Source of the DNA: Candidatus Geothrix odensensis
GTDB taxonomy: Bacteria; Acidobacteriota; Holophagae; Holophagales; Holophagaceae
Direction: 5' to 3'
DNA length: 64,000 nt
NCBI GenBank assembly: GCA_016714685.1
Contig: JADKCH010000001.1
Coordinates: forward strand, 1-64,000
The notes under the pieces are model-generated. The model searched no databases. It was given only the letters and a program-made list of their open reading frames with translations, and was not told the DNA's origin. Made by a program: the position numbers and the translations under genes. Each line of letters starts with the position of its first letter. The stretch's first letter is position 1. Positions 48,736-57,663 of the stretch are shown piece after piece.

Positions 48736-49923
48736 TCACATCTTGAACAGGGCCTTTTCCTGGTTCAGGACCCGGGTCGAGACCAGGGTCATGAGCCCCG
48801 CCAGCCCCACGGTCATGGTGAAGGCGATGCCGTATTCCAGCCAGTTCGGCTGCTGGCTGAACATCTTGCGGAGGGCGATGCAGACGTTGACCACGGGCAC
48901 GTAGGACAGGAAGGCCATCTTGTCCACGCCCGGGGCCATGGTGAAGACCCCCAGGAACACCACCAGGAAGATGCCGGGGGTGATGGCGCTGCCCGCCTCG
49001 ATGGTGTTCTTGGCCTGGATGCCCATGAGCAGGATGAAGTTCGAGAAGAAGAGGCCCAGGGGCACCATGATCAGGAAGGTGAGGCCCAGGGTCACGGGAT
49101 TGGCGATGGCCGACATGGCCTGCATGGAACTGGCCGAGCCGCCGCCCATGAATCCGATGGAGACGCCCATGCTCAGCAGGTTCAACAGGGCGGCGATGAC
49201 GCCCATGCAGAAGATGTAGAGGAGCTTCCCGAGGATGATCTGGTTGCGGGGCAGGCGGGTGGCCATGAGGCTGAGCAGGGTCTGGCGTTCCTTCTCTCCG
49301 GCCGTGGCGTAGATGCCGTGCTGCATGGCGCCGGTGTACATCATGATCATCAGCAGGTAGGGCAGGAATTTGCCCATGGCCTTGCCCACCTCCAGCGCGA
49401 TGTCGGCTGCGTTCTTGACCTGCAGCTTCACCGGCTCGGCCAGCTGGGACGAGGCGCCGAGCACCTGGAGCCGGCCCTGCACCCAGGCCTTCTCCTGGCC
49501 CTTGAGGGCTTCCTTCAGCCGCTTGAGGGCCACTTCCGAGGCCCGCTCGCTCTCATCCATGGTGACCGCGAGGGTGAAGGTCTGGTGCTTCTGGAGGGCC
49601 TCGGCGGCATTGGCATCCGCCTCCAGGGCCATTTCCAGCTTCTGGTCGCGAATGGCCTGCTTGAGGTCACCCTCGGGCCTTGCCACGCGCTCGAACAATT
49701 TTGGATCCGCCAGCACGCCGTTCAGCACACCGGAGGCATCCGCCACGTACACCCGGCTGGCCTTGTTACGGTTCTGGGCCTCGTCCCGCTTGCCCATCTT
49801 GGCCATCATGCCGAAGATGGCCGGATAGAGCAGGAAGGGCAGGACGAAGGCGAAGAACATCGTCTTGCGGTCCTTGGACAGCTCGAGGAATTCCTTCTTG
49901 GCGATGAGCAGGGCGCCGCGCAT
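48736..49923 (-). CDS. ABC-2 type transporter permease (NatB-like)
   Basis: 395 aa. An N-terminal membrane helix (MFFAFVLPFLLYPAIFGMM), a periplasmic loop of about 150 residues, then five more helices with the motif PYLLMIMMYTGAMQHGIYATAGEKERQTL, where ERQTLxSLMATxLPR is the ABC-2/NatB signature. It forms an exporter with the ATPase upstream; sodium, antibiotic or lipid efflux are options. Starts overlap by 1 nt (TGATG) with the ATPase stop. Confidence 0.87.
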   Translation of the reverse strand: MRGALLIAKKEFLELSKDRKTMFFAFVLPFLLYPAIFGMMAKMGKRDEAQNRNKASRVYVADASGVLNGVLADPKLFERVARPEGDLKQAIRDQKLEMALEADANAAEALQKHQTFTLAVTMDESERASEVALKRLKEALKGQEKAWVQGRLQVLGASSQLAEPVKLQVKNAADIALEVGKAMGKFLPYLLMIMMYTGAMQHGIYATAGEKERQTLLSLMATRLPRNQIILGKLLYIFCMGVIAALLNLLSMGVSIGFMGGGSASSMQAMSAIANPVTLGLTFLIMVPLGLFFSNFILLMGIQAKNTIEAGSAITPGIFLVVFLGVFTMAPGVDKMAFLSYVPVVNVCIALRKMFSQQPNWLEYGIAFTMTVGLAGLMTLVSTRVLNQEKALFKM

Positions 49924-50684
49924 CAGTTGCCTCCTTCGGATTCAGCCGCGAGCTGGAAGAAGACTTCATCCAGGGTCTTGGCGCGTCTGGCCTGCAGGAT
50001 GTCCCGGGGCGGGGCGTCGCCATGCAGCTTGCCGTCGAAGATGATGCCCACCCGGTCGCAGATGTCTTCGACCATGGGCATGACATGGGTGGACACGATG
50101 ACCGTCCGGCCCTCCTCCCGCATGATCCGGAGCAGGTCGAGCACGGTCTTCGCCGTGAGCACATCCAGGCCGGTGGTGGGCTCGTCGAAGATCACCACCT
50201 TCGGGTCATGCAGGAGGGCCCGGGCGATGCTCACCTTCTGCTTCTGGCCCGAGGAGAAGCCCTCCATCTTCACGTCGGCGAAATCCGCCAGCTGCAGCTT
50301 CTCCAGCAGGTGGAGGCCCCGCCGCTCCGCGGTGCCCGGGTCCACGTCCTGGAACTCCCCGAAGAGGCGCAGGAGCTCGCGGGGCGTGAACCGGGTGTAG
50401 ACCCCCATGTCCGTGCTCAGGTAGCCCAGGCAGCCCCGCACGGACTCCGGCTTCTGCCGGGTGTCGAACCCGCAGACGTCGATGGTCCCGATGTCCGGAT
50501 CCATGAGCCCGGCGATCATCCTCAGCGTCGTGGACTTGCCGGCCCCGTTGGGACCGAGCAGTCCGTAGATCTCGCCGGGCTTCACCGTGAGGGAGATGCC
50601 GCGCACGGCGTCGATGCGCTTGGTCGTCCGGGTCTTGCGGTCCTTCACGGTGAAGGATTTGTGGACCTCGTTCAGTTGGATCAC
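49923..50684 (-). CDS. ABC transporter ATP-binding protein (NatA-like)
   Basis: 253 aa. Walker A LLGPNGAGKST, Q-loop LGYLSTDMGVYTRFTPRE, signature FSSGQKQKVSIARALL, Walker B KVVIFDEPTTGLD and H-loop VIVSTHVMPMVED. It pairs with the permease gene that follows. The N-terminal IQLNEVHKSFTVKDRKTRTT shows the start at ATG 50684. Confidence 0.9.
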   Translation of the reverse strand: MIQLNEVHKSFTVKDRKTRTTKRIDAVRGISLTVKPGEIYGLLGPNGAGKSTTLRMIAGLMDPDIGTIDVCGFDTRQKPESVRGCLGYLSTDMGVYTRFTPRELLRLFGEFQDVDPGTAERRGLHLLEKLQLADFADVKMEGFSSGQKQKVSIARALLHDPKVVIFDEPTTGLDVLTAKTVLDLLRIMREEGRTVIVSTHVMPMVEDICDRVGIIFDGKLHGDAPPRDILQARRAKTLDEVFFQLAAESEGGN

Positions 50685-50838
50685 CAGGACCTCCGGGTGG
50701 AAGGCCCCAGTCTAGGGGGCGCGCCTGGAGGCGATTCCGGGCATCGGTGAACGGGGCCAGGCGACCGGCGAACGGGACCCACCGGGCCTTCAGCGGTCGG
50801 CCTGACATCCAGTGTGGCGCCGGTGCCGTCGCGGCCGC

Positions 50839-51720
50839 TCAGTGGTGGCCGAGAACCCCCGTGGCTCCCAGGACGAGCATCACCAGGCCCATGGCGGCGC
50901 AGTAGACGGCGAAGCCGTTGAGCTTCGGCTTGCGGGTGAAGCGGTCGAGCAGGCCGATGGCCAGGTACCCTGAGACTCCCGCGGCCACCACCCCCGCCGC
51001 GCAGAGCAGCACGGGGGACAGCGAGCCGGCGGGAAAGGCCAGCTCCGCGGGGAGGGGCTGGTGCTTCACCAGGGGCATCAGCAGCCCCCGCAGCTCCACC
51101 ACGGCCGCGGCGGCGATGGTGGGCATCCCGAGGAGGAAGCTGAACCGGGTCGAGGCCGGCAGCTTCAGGCCCCGGAACACGCCCACGGAGATGGTGGAGC
51201 CCGAGCGGGACAGCCCGAAGCCGCCGCCGAGGCCCTGGATGGCGCCGACAGCCAGCGCGTCCATGGCCCGCAGATCCTGGAGGTCCCGTCCGGCCAAGTC
51301 CTGGTCCTGCTGGTTCACCCGCTCGCGGCTGAGGCGGTTGGCCAGGAACAGCAGCACGGCCGTCATGAGCAGGCCGATGCCGTAGACCCACAGGTGATCC
51401 TTGGCCGCCCCCTTCATGCCCCTGGTGGCCAGGCCGAAGACGGAGGTGGGAATCATCGCCAGGAACAGCCAGAGGGCCAGCCTCCGCCCTTCCTTGTCCA
51501 TGCCGAAGCAGCCCATGACCACCTGGACCAGCTCCCGTCGGAAATAGACCATCAGGGCCACCAGGGTGCCCACGTGCAGCAGCACGTCGAAGGCCAGGGG
51601 CATGGGACGGCCCCCGAACATCAGGTGCTCCGCCAGGGTGAGGTGCGCCGTGGAGGAGACCGGCAGGAATTCCGTCAAGCCCTGGACCAGGCCCAGGAGG
51701 ATGGCGTGCAGCAGGTTCAT
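50839..51720 (-). CDS. uppP: undecaprenyl-diphosphatase UppP
   Basis: 293 aa, eight hydrophobic helices. Recycles undecaprenyl pyrophosphate to the lipid carrier used in cell-wall and polysaccharide synthesis; its loss or gain alters bacitracin sensitivity. Motif 1 is LVQGLTEFLPVSSTAH (E17). Motif 2 is GLSRSGSTISVG in place of the common PGxSRSGxTI; the Pro is missing, but the Ser-Arg-Ser core is kept. Cytoplasmic membrane. Its start diverges from ltaE with 48 bp between. Confidence 0.93.
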   Translation of the reverse strand: MNLLHAILLGLVQGLTEFLPVSSTAHLTLAEHLMFGGRPMPLAFDVLLHVGTLVALMVYFRRELVQVVMGCFGMDKEGRRLALWLFLAMIPTSVFGLATRGMKGAAKDHLWVYGIGLLMTAVLLFLANRLSRERVNQQDQDLAGRDLQDLRAMDALAVGAIQGLGGGFGLSRSGSTISVGVFRGLKLPASTRFSFLLGMPTIAAAAVVELRGLLMPLVKHQPLPAELAFPAGSLSPVLLCAAGVVAAGVSGYLAIGLLDRFTRKPKLNGFAVYCAAMGLVMLVLGATGVLGHH

Positions 51721-51768
51721 TCAATCTCCCATGAGGCACCAGTGTGCCATGCGTGATTGAATCTCCCC

Positions 51769-52797
51769 ATGCGCCCCATCGACCTCCGCTCCGACACCGT
51801 CACCCAACCCTCGCCCGAGATGCGCGCGGCCATGGCCTCCGCCGAGGTGGGCGACGATGTGCTGGAGCGCGACCCCACCCTGGCCCGGCTCGAAGGCCGC
51901 GTGGCGGAGCTGCTGGGCATGGAGGCGGCCCTGTGGGTGCCCTCCGGGTGCATGGGCAACCTCATCGCGCTGATGCTGCACCTGCGGCGGGGGGACCGCT
52001 TCCTGGCCCCCGCCCAGGCCCACGTGCTGGGCTCGGAGCTGGGCACGGGCGCCTGGCTGGCCGGGGGCATGCCCGAGGCGCTGGCCTGGGAGGGCGGTCC
52101 CGGGCGCCCCACCCCTGCCCAGGTGACGAAAGCGGCCGGCTCGCCCGGACCCTACTACACGCTGCGCACCACGCTGCTCTGCCTGGAAAACACCCACAAC
52201 TTCGCCGGCGGCACGGTGACGCCCATGGCTGAGCACCGCGCCCTGGTGGCCGCCGCCAAGGCCGCCAAGCTGGCCGTGCACCTGGATGGCGCGCGGCTCT
52301 GGCACGCCGCCGCGGCCCTCGACCTTCCGCCCGCGGCCCTGACGGGGGGCGTGGACACCGTGCAGGTGTGCCTCAGCAAGGGCCTGGGCGCGCCCATGGG
52401 CTCGCTGCTCGCAGGCTCGAAGGCGCTCGTCGGCGAAGGCCGGAGGGTGCGGAAGATGCTGGGCGGCGGCGTGCGCCAGGGCGGCGTGGCAGGAGCCGCG
52501 GGCCTGGTGGCCCTGGACTACCTGCCCAGGATCACCGAGGACCATGCCAAGACCCAACGCCTGGCGGAGGGGCTGCGCGGCTTCGGCATCGCTGCCCCTA
52601 TGCCCGAGACCAACATCCTGCTGGTGCCCGTGCCCGATGCGATGGCGGCCCTGGCGGCGCTGGAAGCCGCGGGCGTCCGCGCCCTTCCGGTGGGCCCCGC
52701 CGTCCGGTTCATCCCGCACCGCGACTTGGCCATGGCCGACATCGAGGAGGCCCTGCGCCGCATCGAACCCCTGGCGCCGGTCCTCCGGGGAGCCTGA
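51769..52797 (+). CDS. ltaE: low-specificity L-threonine aldolase
   Basis: 342 aa PLP enzyme cleaving threonine or allo-threonine to glycine and acetaldehyde. Hallmarks: MRPIDLRSDTVTQPSPEMR at the start, ALWVPSGCMGNLIALM, LENTHNFAGGTV, the PLP aspartate in HLDGARLWHA and lysine K204 in CLSKGLGAPMGS. ATG 51769 is preferred over an in-frame TTG at 51757 because the family starts at this RSDTVT block. The next gene starts 2 bp after the stop. Confidence 0.92.
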   Translation: MRPIDLRSDTVTQPSPEMRAAMASAEVGDDVLERDPTLARLEGRVAELLGMEAALWVPSGCMGNLIALMLHLRRGDRFLAPAQAHVLGSELGTGAWLAGGMPEALAWEGGPGRPTPAQVTKAAGSPGPYYTLRTTLLCLENTHNFAGGTVTPMAEHRALVAAAKAAKLAVHLDGARLWHAAAALDLPPAALTGGVDTVQVCLSKGLGAPMGSLLAGSKALVGEGRRVRKMLGGGVRQGGVAGAAGLVALDYLPRITEDHAKTQRLAEGLRGFGIAAPMPETNILLVPVPDAMAALAALEAAGVRALPVGPAVRFIPHRDLAMADIEEALRRIEPLAPVLRGA

Positions 52798-52799
52798 CC

Positions 52800-53669
52800 A
52801 TGAAGAAGACCCTCATTGCCCTTGCCGTTTTTCTGACTGCAGCCCTTGGCATCGGCGGCTACTTCATCTACCAGGATGGGCTGGTGCCGGTGCCTCTGAC
52901 GGAGCGACTCCTGCTCTTCGTGCCAGGCAATCCCGAGTTTGGAGAAGACCAGGCGCGGGTCGAAGCCCTGATGCTTCCAGGGCCGAAGACCGAGGCCTTC
53001 CTCACCCGCCAGGCGGCCCTGACCGTTCTCGAAGAGCAGCCGGGAGGCGCCTTCGCCGGCCAGCTCGCCACGGCTCTGGAGGTTTCCCGGCACGGCCGGC
53101 GCTGGCGCCTCACCCTGGTCCAGGGCTGGCGCCTCCAGGATGGATCGCAGCTGGATGCCGCCAACCTCGCCGCGGCCCTGGCTCCAAGGATGCTGCCCCT
53201 CGGGGGTGGATGTCTGGTGGTGGACGCCAAGACCCTGGACCTCCGGTTCAAGGTGCGCCCACCGGGCATGCCAGGCCTGCTGGCCCAGTGGCCCGTGGCG
53301 GGCAGCGGCCCCTTCGTTCGTCAAGGGAATGTGCTGACGCGCTTCGAAGGCTTCACTCCGGGCAAGGCGGGCTTCGCGACCGTGGAAGTGCGGACCGATC
53401 CAGCGCTTCTAGAAGGGCGTGCCTGGGCCGACGGCCTCGCCTCCGCCCGCTGGGCCTGGGCGGTGTTCCCGGGCCAGGTGGCGCCGGAGGACATGGCCCG
53501 GGTGCGCCTGGCGCCCTACGACGAGCTGCGCATGAAGGATGGCAGCGTGTGGTTCCTGTCCCGGCGCCTGCGCCGCCTGCGGCCTGACCAGGAGGACTGG
53601 ACCCGCACCCGGCTCTTCGGGGCCTGGAAGGGGGCCATGGACCTGCCCTACGACCCGCTGGGGATGTAG
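52800..53669 (+). CDS. short extracellular solute-binding-like protein
   Basis: 289 aa. N-terminal signal anchor MKKTLIALAVFLTAALGIGG. The middle (WRLTLVQGWRLQDGSQLDAA NLAA around 95-125, and GSGPFVRQGNVLTRFEGF) recalls the N-terminal lobe of family 5 peptide-binding proteins (the kWtFxLRxGVkFhDGxp theme), but it is half the usual 500-600 aa and lacks the second lobe. It starts 2 bp after ltaE and is probably co-transcribed with it. It may be a reduced or decayed binding protein with a new role; not assigned further. Confidence 0.5.
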   Translation: MKKTLIALAVFLTAALGIGGYFIYQDGLVPVPLTERLLLFVPGNPEFGEDQARVEALMLPGPKTEAFLTRQAALTVLEEQPGGAFAGQLATALEVSRHGRRWRLTLVQGWRLQDGSQLDAANLAAALAPRMLPLGGGCLVVDAKTLDLRFKVRPPGMPGLLAQWPVAGSGPFVRQGNVLTRFEGFTPGKAGFATVEVRTDPALLEGRAWADGLASARWAWAVFPGQVAPEDMARVRLAPYDELRMKDGSVWFLSRRLRRLRPDQEDWTRTRLFGAWKGAMDLPYDPLGM

Positions 53670-53672
53670 GCG

Positions 53673-54548
53673 CTACTCGAGATTGGCGGACTGCTCCCGG
53701 ATCTGGTCCAGCACGCCCTTGGCCTCCATGACCGCGCGGGTCATGTCGATGCGCTTGCACTTGCTGCCGGTGGTGTTGAGCTCCCGCAGCACCTCCTGGC
53801 ACCAGACGTCGATGGCCTTGCCCTCCAGCCGGCCCTGGCTCAGGCGCTCGGCGAAGTCGTCGAGGTGGGCCGCCAGGCGGATGAGCTCCTCCCGCACATC
53901 CTGACGCTCGGCCAGGACGCCGGCTTCCGCCAGCAGCCGCTCGGCCGGGAGCTGCCCGGCCAGGCGGGCATCCTCCAGGATCTGCTCGATGCGCTGGCGG
54001 TAGAGGCCGGGCAGCTCCGCCGCCTGCGTCTCGGCCTCGGCCTTGAGCTTTTCCCGCAGCGCCTTCAGGCGCCCCAAGCCGTCTTCGAAGAAGGGGCGGA
54101 GGCGCTCCGCTTCCTTGGTTCGCCCCGCGTTCCAGGCCTCCAGGAGCGCCGTCACGGCATCGCGGACGGGGCCTTCCAGGCGCTCGCCCAGGTCCGAGGC
54201 CGGCGCCTGGAAGGCGCCCGGCAGGCGGAAGAAGGCCTCGGCCGTGAGGGGCGGGAGGTGCAGCCATTCGGCGTCCTCCTGCCAGCCCTTGGCCACGGCC
54301 CGGAGCAGGGCGCGGTTCATGCGGGGCTCCAGGGAGGGCTCGTCCTGCACCTCGATGGTGAGGTCGAGCTTGCCGCGCTGGGCCACGCCCCGCACCTGGG
54401 TCCGGATGGCAGCCTCCAGGGGGAAGAGCGCCGGGGGCAGGCGGAGGCTGAGGTCCAGGGCCTTCGAGTTGACGCTCCGCAGCGTGAGGCGCAGCTGGCC
54501 GGCCTCCAGGGGGCGGACGATCTCGGCGAAGGCGGTCATGGATTTCAT
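53673..54548 (-). CDS. yicC: YicC/YloC-family endoribonuclease
   Basis: 291 aa. YicC_N domain at 1-150 (MKSMTAFAEIVRPLEAGQLR, SVNSKALDLSLRLPPALFPLE) and DUF1732 at 205-291 (LNTTGSKCKRIDMTRAVMEA KGVLDQIREQSANLE). The ending IREQSANLE is the typical family C-terminus. E. coli YicC is an RNase that targets the small RNA RyhB. Convergent with the solute-binding-like gene, 3 bp between stops. It lies 46 bp downstream of leuD on the same strand. Confidence 0.92.
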   Translation of the reverse strand: MKSMTAFAEIVRPLEAGQLRLTLRSVNSKALDLSLRLPPALFPLEAAIRTQVRGVAQRGKLDLTIEVQDEPSLEPRMNRALLRAVAKGWQEDAEWLHLPPLTAEAFFRLPGAFQAPASDLGERLEGPVRDAVTALLEAWNAGRTKEAERLRPFFEDGLGRLKALREKLKAEAETQAAELPGLYRQRIEQILEDARLAGQLPAERLLAEAGVLAERQDVREELIRLAAHLDDFAERLSQGRLEGKAIDVWCQEVLRELNTTGSKCKRIDMTRAVMEAKGVLDQIREQSANLE

Positions 54549-54594
54549 GCGGCGATCCTGGGTCTGGAACCCCAGGTTAGCGCGGGGCCACCGG

Positions 54595-55197
54595 TCAGGA
54601 GGTCCGGATCTCCAGCCAGGGCGCCACCGACCGGCGGCGGGCCTCGTACCTGGCGATGTCGGCCAGGTTCGCCTCGGTCCGCTTGATCTCGTCGAGGCCC
54701 TCCAGCAGCACGGCCTTGCGGGCGGGCTCGAGGTCGAAGGAGAAGCTGAGGCCCCCGCCGCGCACCTGCTGGGTGGGGAGGTCCACGGTGAGCGGCTCCG
54801 CCACCGCCGCGAGGGCCTCGATGGCCTCCGTGGGCAATTGGACTGGCAACAGGCCGTTGGCGAAGCAGTTGGTGTAGAAGATGTCGGCGAAGCTGGGCGC
54901 GAGGATGGCCCGGATGCCGAAGTCCCTCAGGGCCCAGGGCGCGTGCTCGCGGCTGGACCCGCAGCCGAAGTTCGGCCCGGCGAGCAGGATCGTGGCCTGG
55001 CGGAAGCGGCCCTGGTTGAGGATGAACTCCGCCCGCTCCCGGCCTTCCGAGTCGTAGCGGAGCTCCTGGAAGAGGTAGCGCCCCAGCCCCGAGCGCACCA
55101 GCGTCTTCAGGAACTGCTTGGGGATGATGAGGTCGGTGTCGATGTTGGCGCGGAGCAGGGGCGCGGCGGTGCCGGTCAAGGTGACGAACGGTTCCAT
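54595..55197 (-). CDS. leuD: 3-isopropylmalate dehydratase small subunit
   Basis: 200 aa swivel domain of isopropylmalate isomerase. Motifs: LLRANIDTDLIIPKQFLKTL, LLAGPNFGCGSSREHAPWAL and FADIFYTNCFANGLLPVQLP. Length matches E. coli LeuD. It follows leuC with 1 bp between stop and start, so the two subunits are co-translated. Confidence 0.96.
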   Translation of the reverse strand: MEPFVTLTGTAAPLLRANIDTDLIIPKQFLKTLVRSGLGRYLFQELRYDSEGRERAEFILNQGRFRQATILLAGPNFGCGSSREHAPWALRDFGIRAILAPSFADIFYTNCFANGLLPVQLPTEAIEALAAVAEPLTVDLPTQQVRGGGLSFSFDLEPARKAVLLEGLDEIKRTEANLADIARYEARRRSVAPWLEIRTS

Positions 55198-55198
55198 C

Positions 55199-56608
55199 TC
55201 AGGCTCCCATCAGGCGGCGGACATCGGTGAAATGGCCCGTCACCGCGGCGGCGGCGGCCATGCCCGGGCTCACCAGGTGGGTGCGGCTGCCGCGGCCCTG
55301 GCGGCCTTCGAAGTTGCGGTTGCTGGTGCTGGCGCAGCGGACGCCCTCATCGAGGCGGTCGTCGTTCATGCCCAGGCACATGCTGCAGCCGGGTTGCCGC
55401 CACTCGAAGCCGGCCTCCAGGAAGATGCGGTCCAGGCCTTCCGCCTCGGCCTGCCGCTTCACCAGGCCGGAACCCGGCACCACCAGGGCGCGGATGCCGG
55501 CGGCGACCTTGCGGCCCCGGGCCACGGCGGCGGCCTCGCGCAGGTCCTCGATGCGGCCGTTGGTGCAGGAGCCGATGAACACCGCCTGCAGGGCGATGTC
55601 CGCGATGGGCGTACCGGGCTTCAGGTCCATGTAGTCGAGGGCCCGCAGCATGGCCTGGCGGTCGTCTTCCGAGGCGGCCTGGTCGGGATCAGGGACGCGC
55701 CCTGCGATGTCCGCCACCCACTGGGGGCTGGTGCCCCAGGTCACCTGCGGGGCCAGGACCGAGATGTCGAGGACCACCTCGGAGTCGAAGGCCGCGCCCT
55801 CATCGGACACCAGGGTGCGCCAGTGGGCGAGGGCCTGGTCCCAGAGGGCTCCCTTCGGGGCCAGGGCGCGGCCCTCGAGGTAGACGAAGGTGGTCTCGTC
55901 CGGCGCCACCAGGCCCGAGCGTGCGCCGCCTTCGATGCTCATGTTGCAGAGGGTCATGCGGCCCTCCATGGACAACGCTCGTACCGCAGGCCCGGTGAAC
56001 TCCATGACATGACCGGTGCCGCCGGCGGTGCCGATCCTCCCGATGAGGGCGAGGGCCAGGTCCTTGGCGCCGAGGCCCGGGGGCAGGGCGCCTTCGAAGC
56101 GCACCCGCAGGTTCTTCGATTTGCGCTGGGGCAGCGTCTGGGTGGCCATGACGTGCTCCACCTCGCTGGTGCCGATGCCGAAGGCCAGGGCCCCGAAGGC
56201 GCCGTGGGTGCTGGTGTGGCTGTCGCCGCAGACGATGGTGGTGCCGGGCAGGGTGAAGCCCTGTTCGGGGCCCACCACGTGGACGATGCCCTGGCGGTCG
56301 TCGAGCAGGGGCAGGTAGGGCACGCCGTAGGCCTTCACGTTGGCTTCCAGGGCCTCCACCTGCAGGCGGCAGGTCTCGTCCGCGATGCCCTTCTCTCGGT
56401 CGAGGGTGGGCACATTGTGGTCCGCCACCGAAAGGATCGCGTTGGGCCGCCGCAGGGGGCGCCCGGCCTCCCGCAGGCCCTCGAAGGCCTGGGGGCTGGT
56501 GACCTCGTGGACCAGGTGGCGGTCGATGTAGAGGAGGCTGGTGCCATCCGTGCGCACGGCCACCAGGTGCTCATCCCAGATCTTGTCGTAGAGGGTGCGG
56601 GGACTCAT
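55199..56608 (-). CDS. leuC: 3-isopropylmalate dehydratase large subunit
   Basis: 469 aa aconitase-family enzyme. [4Fe-4S] ligands are the Cys in FIGSCTNGRIEDLR and the two in GCSMCLGMN; substrate residues sit in VCGDSHTSTHGAFGALAFGI and GTSEVEHVMATQTL. Full length. ATG 56608 begins MSPRTLYDKIWDEHLV, the normal LeuC start; it overlaps the LysR stop in ATGA. Second step of leucine synthesis with LeuD. Confidence 0.97.
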   Translation of the reverse strand: MSPRTLYDKIWDEHLVAVRTDGTSLLYIDRHLVHEVTSPQAFEGLREAGRPLRRPNAILSVADHNVPTLDREKGIADETCRLQVEALEANVKAYGVPYLPLLDDRQGIVHVVGPEQGFTLPGTTIVCGDSHTSTHGAFGALAFGIGTSEVEHVMATQTLPQRKSKNLRVRFEGALPPGLGAKDLALALIGRIGTAGGTGHVMEFTGPAVRALSMEGRMTLCNMSIEGGARSGLVAPDETTFVYLEGRALAPKGALWDQALAHWRTLVSDEGAAFDSEVVLDISVLAPQVTWGTSPQWVADIAGRVPDPDQAASEDDRQAMLRALDYMDLKPGTPIADIALQAVFIGSCTNGRIEDLREAAAVARGRKVAAGIRALVVPGSGLVKRQAEAEGLDRIFLEAGFEWRQPGCSMCLGMNDDRLDEGVRCASTSNRNFEGRQGRGSRTHLVSPGMAAAAAVTGHFTDVRRLMGA

Positions 56609-57525
56609 GGCTGCTTCCTCCTGGGTTGAGGGTTCGTGCGGGTGAAGTCCGTGGCCCGGATCAGCTGCAGGAAGGCCTTGGCCGCGTGGGACAGGGCCTC
56701 CTCCCGGCGGGTGACGATGCGGATGAGCTTCTCGACCTGGAGTTCCTTGACGGCGACCTCCACCAGGCGGCCCTGGCGGATGCCCTCCAGCACCGTCATC
56801 TTCGGCAGGATCGCCAGCCCCGCCCCGAGGGCCACGAACTCCTGGATGGTGGTCAGCGAGCCCAGCTCCATGGTGATGCGCAGCGGCGTGCCGCAACGGG
56901 CGAAGAGATCGATGATGGCGTTGCGGGTGGGCGTGATGGCGTTGTGAGCCACGAAGGTCTCGCGGCCCAGGACCTCGAGGCTGATCTCCTTCTTGCGGGC
57001 CAGCTTGTGTCCCGGGGGCACCACGAGCACCATGTGATCCCGCAGGATGACCTCGCTCTGGAGCTCGGGATGCATGGGATCGTAGGAGACGAAGCCCACG
57101 TCCAGCCGGCGCTCGAGCACCTCGGCGGGGATGCGCTCGGAGCTCTGGCGGTAGGCCTGGATGCGGATGGCCGGATGGGCCTGCTGGTAGGCCAGCAGGA
57201 CGCCCGGCAGCAGGAACTCCGACACGCTCTCGTTGGCGCCGATGTTCAGCCGTCCCTGCTGGAGCCCCTTGAGCGAGCCGAAGGTGTCGAGGATCTGCTT
57301 GCGCAGGTCGAGCATGCGCTGGGCGAGGGGCAGTAGCGTGGCGCCCGCGTCGGTGAGAGTGCCGCCCTTGGTGGTGCGGTCCAGCAGGGTCTCGCCCAGC
57401 TCCTCCTCCAGACGCTTGAGGGCCAGGCTCACGGCGGGCTGGGTGCGGTACAGGCGCTCCGCGGCCCGCGAGAAGCTCTTCTCCCGCGCCACCACCAGGA
57501 AGGTTTCCAGCTGCCCGAGGTCCAT
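56605..57525 (-). CDS. LysR-family transcriptional regulator of the leu genes
   Basis: 306 aa. N-terminal winged helix (MDLGQLETFLVVAREKSFSR AAERLYRTQPAVSLALKRLE) and a type-2 periplasmic-binding-like effector domain (LNIGANESVSEFLLPGVLLA, FVSYDPMHPELQSEVILRDH). It is coupled to leuC by a 4-bp overlap and diverges from leuA, the classic arrangement for a LysR regulator controlling its neighbours. The effector could be a leucine-pathway intermediate such as 2-isopropylmalate (inference). ATG 57525 is the true start. Confidence 0.9.
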   Translation of the reverse strand: MDLGQLETFLVVAREKSFSRAAERLYRTQPAVSLALKRLEEELGETLLDRTTKGGTLTDAGATLLPLAQRMLDLRKQILDTFGSLKGLQQGRLNIGANESVSEFLLPGVLLAYQQAHPAIRIQAYRQSSERIPAEVLERRLDVGFVSYDPMHPELQSEVILRDHMVLVVPPGHKLARKKEISLEVLGRETFVAHNAITPTRNAIIDLFARCGTPLRITMELGSLTTIQEFVALGAGLAILPKMTVLEGIRQGRLVEVAVKELQVEKLIRIVTRREEALSHAAKAFLQLIRATDFTRTNPQPRRKQP

Positions 57526-57540
57526 GACCGCTCCTGCGTG

Positions 57541-57600
57541 AAGTGTAGAATCCAAAGAATAACTTATGGAATCATAAAAAAAATTAAATTCATTTATGAG
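57541..57600. promoter_or_regulatory. AT-rich divergent control region with LysR-type palindrome
   Basis: Between lysR and leuA, a 40-bp AT-rich block stands out. It contains TTATG-GAAT-CATAA (57564-57577), a perfect inverted repeat of LysR-box type, and a further half-site TTATG at 57594-57598. The run of As and Ts (57576-57590) between them may hold the leuA promoter. A LysR protein usually binds such a dyad plus an additional site near the -35 region. Confidence 0.6.
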
Positions 57601-57663
57601 TTGGACGGCGCCATCGTTTGGTGATCCCTCCGGCTCCGGCCGGGTGAAGGAGCATCTCGACCC

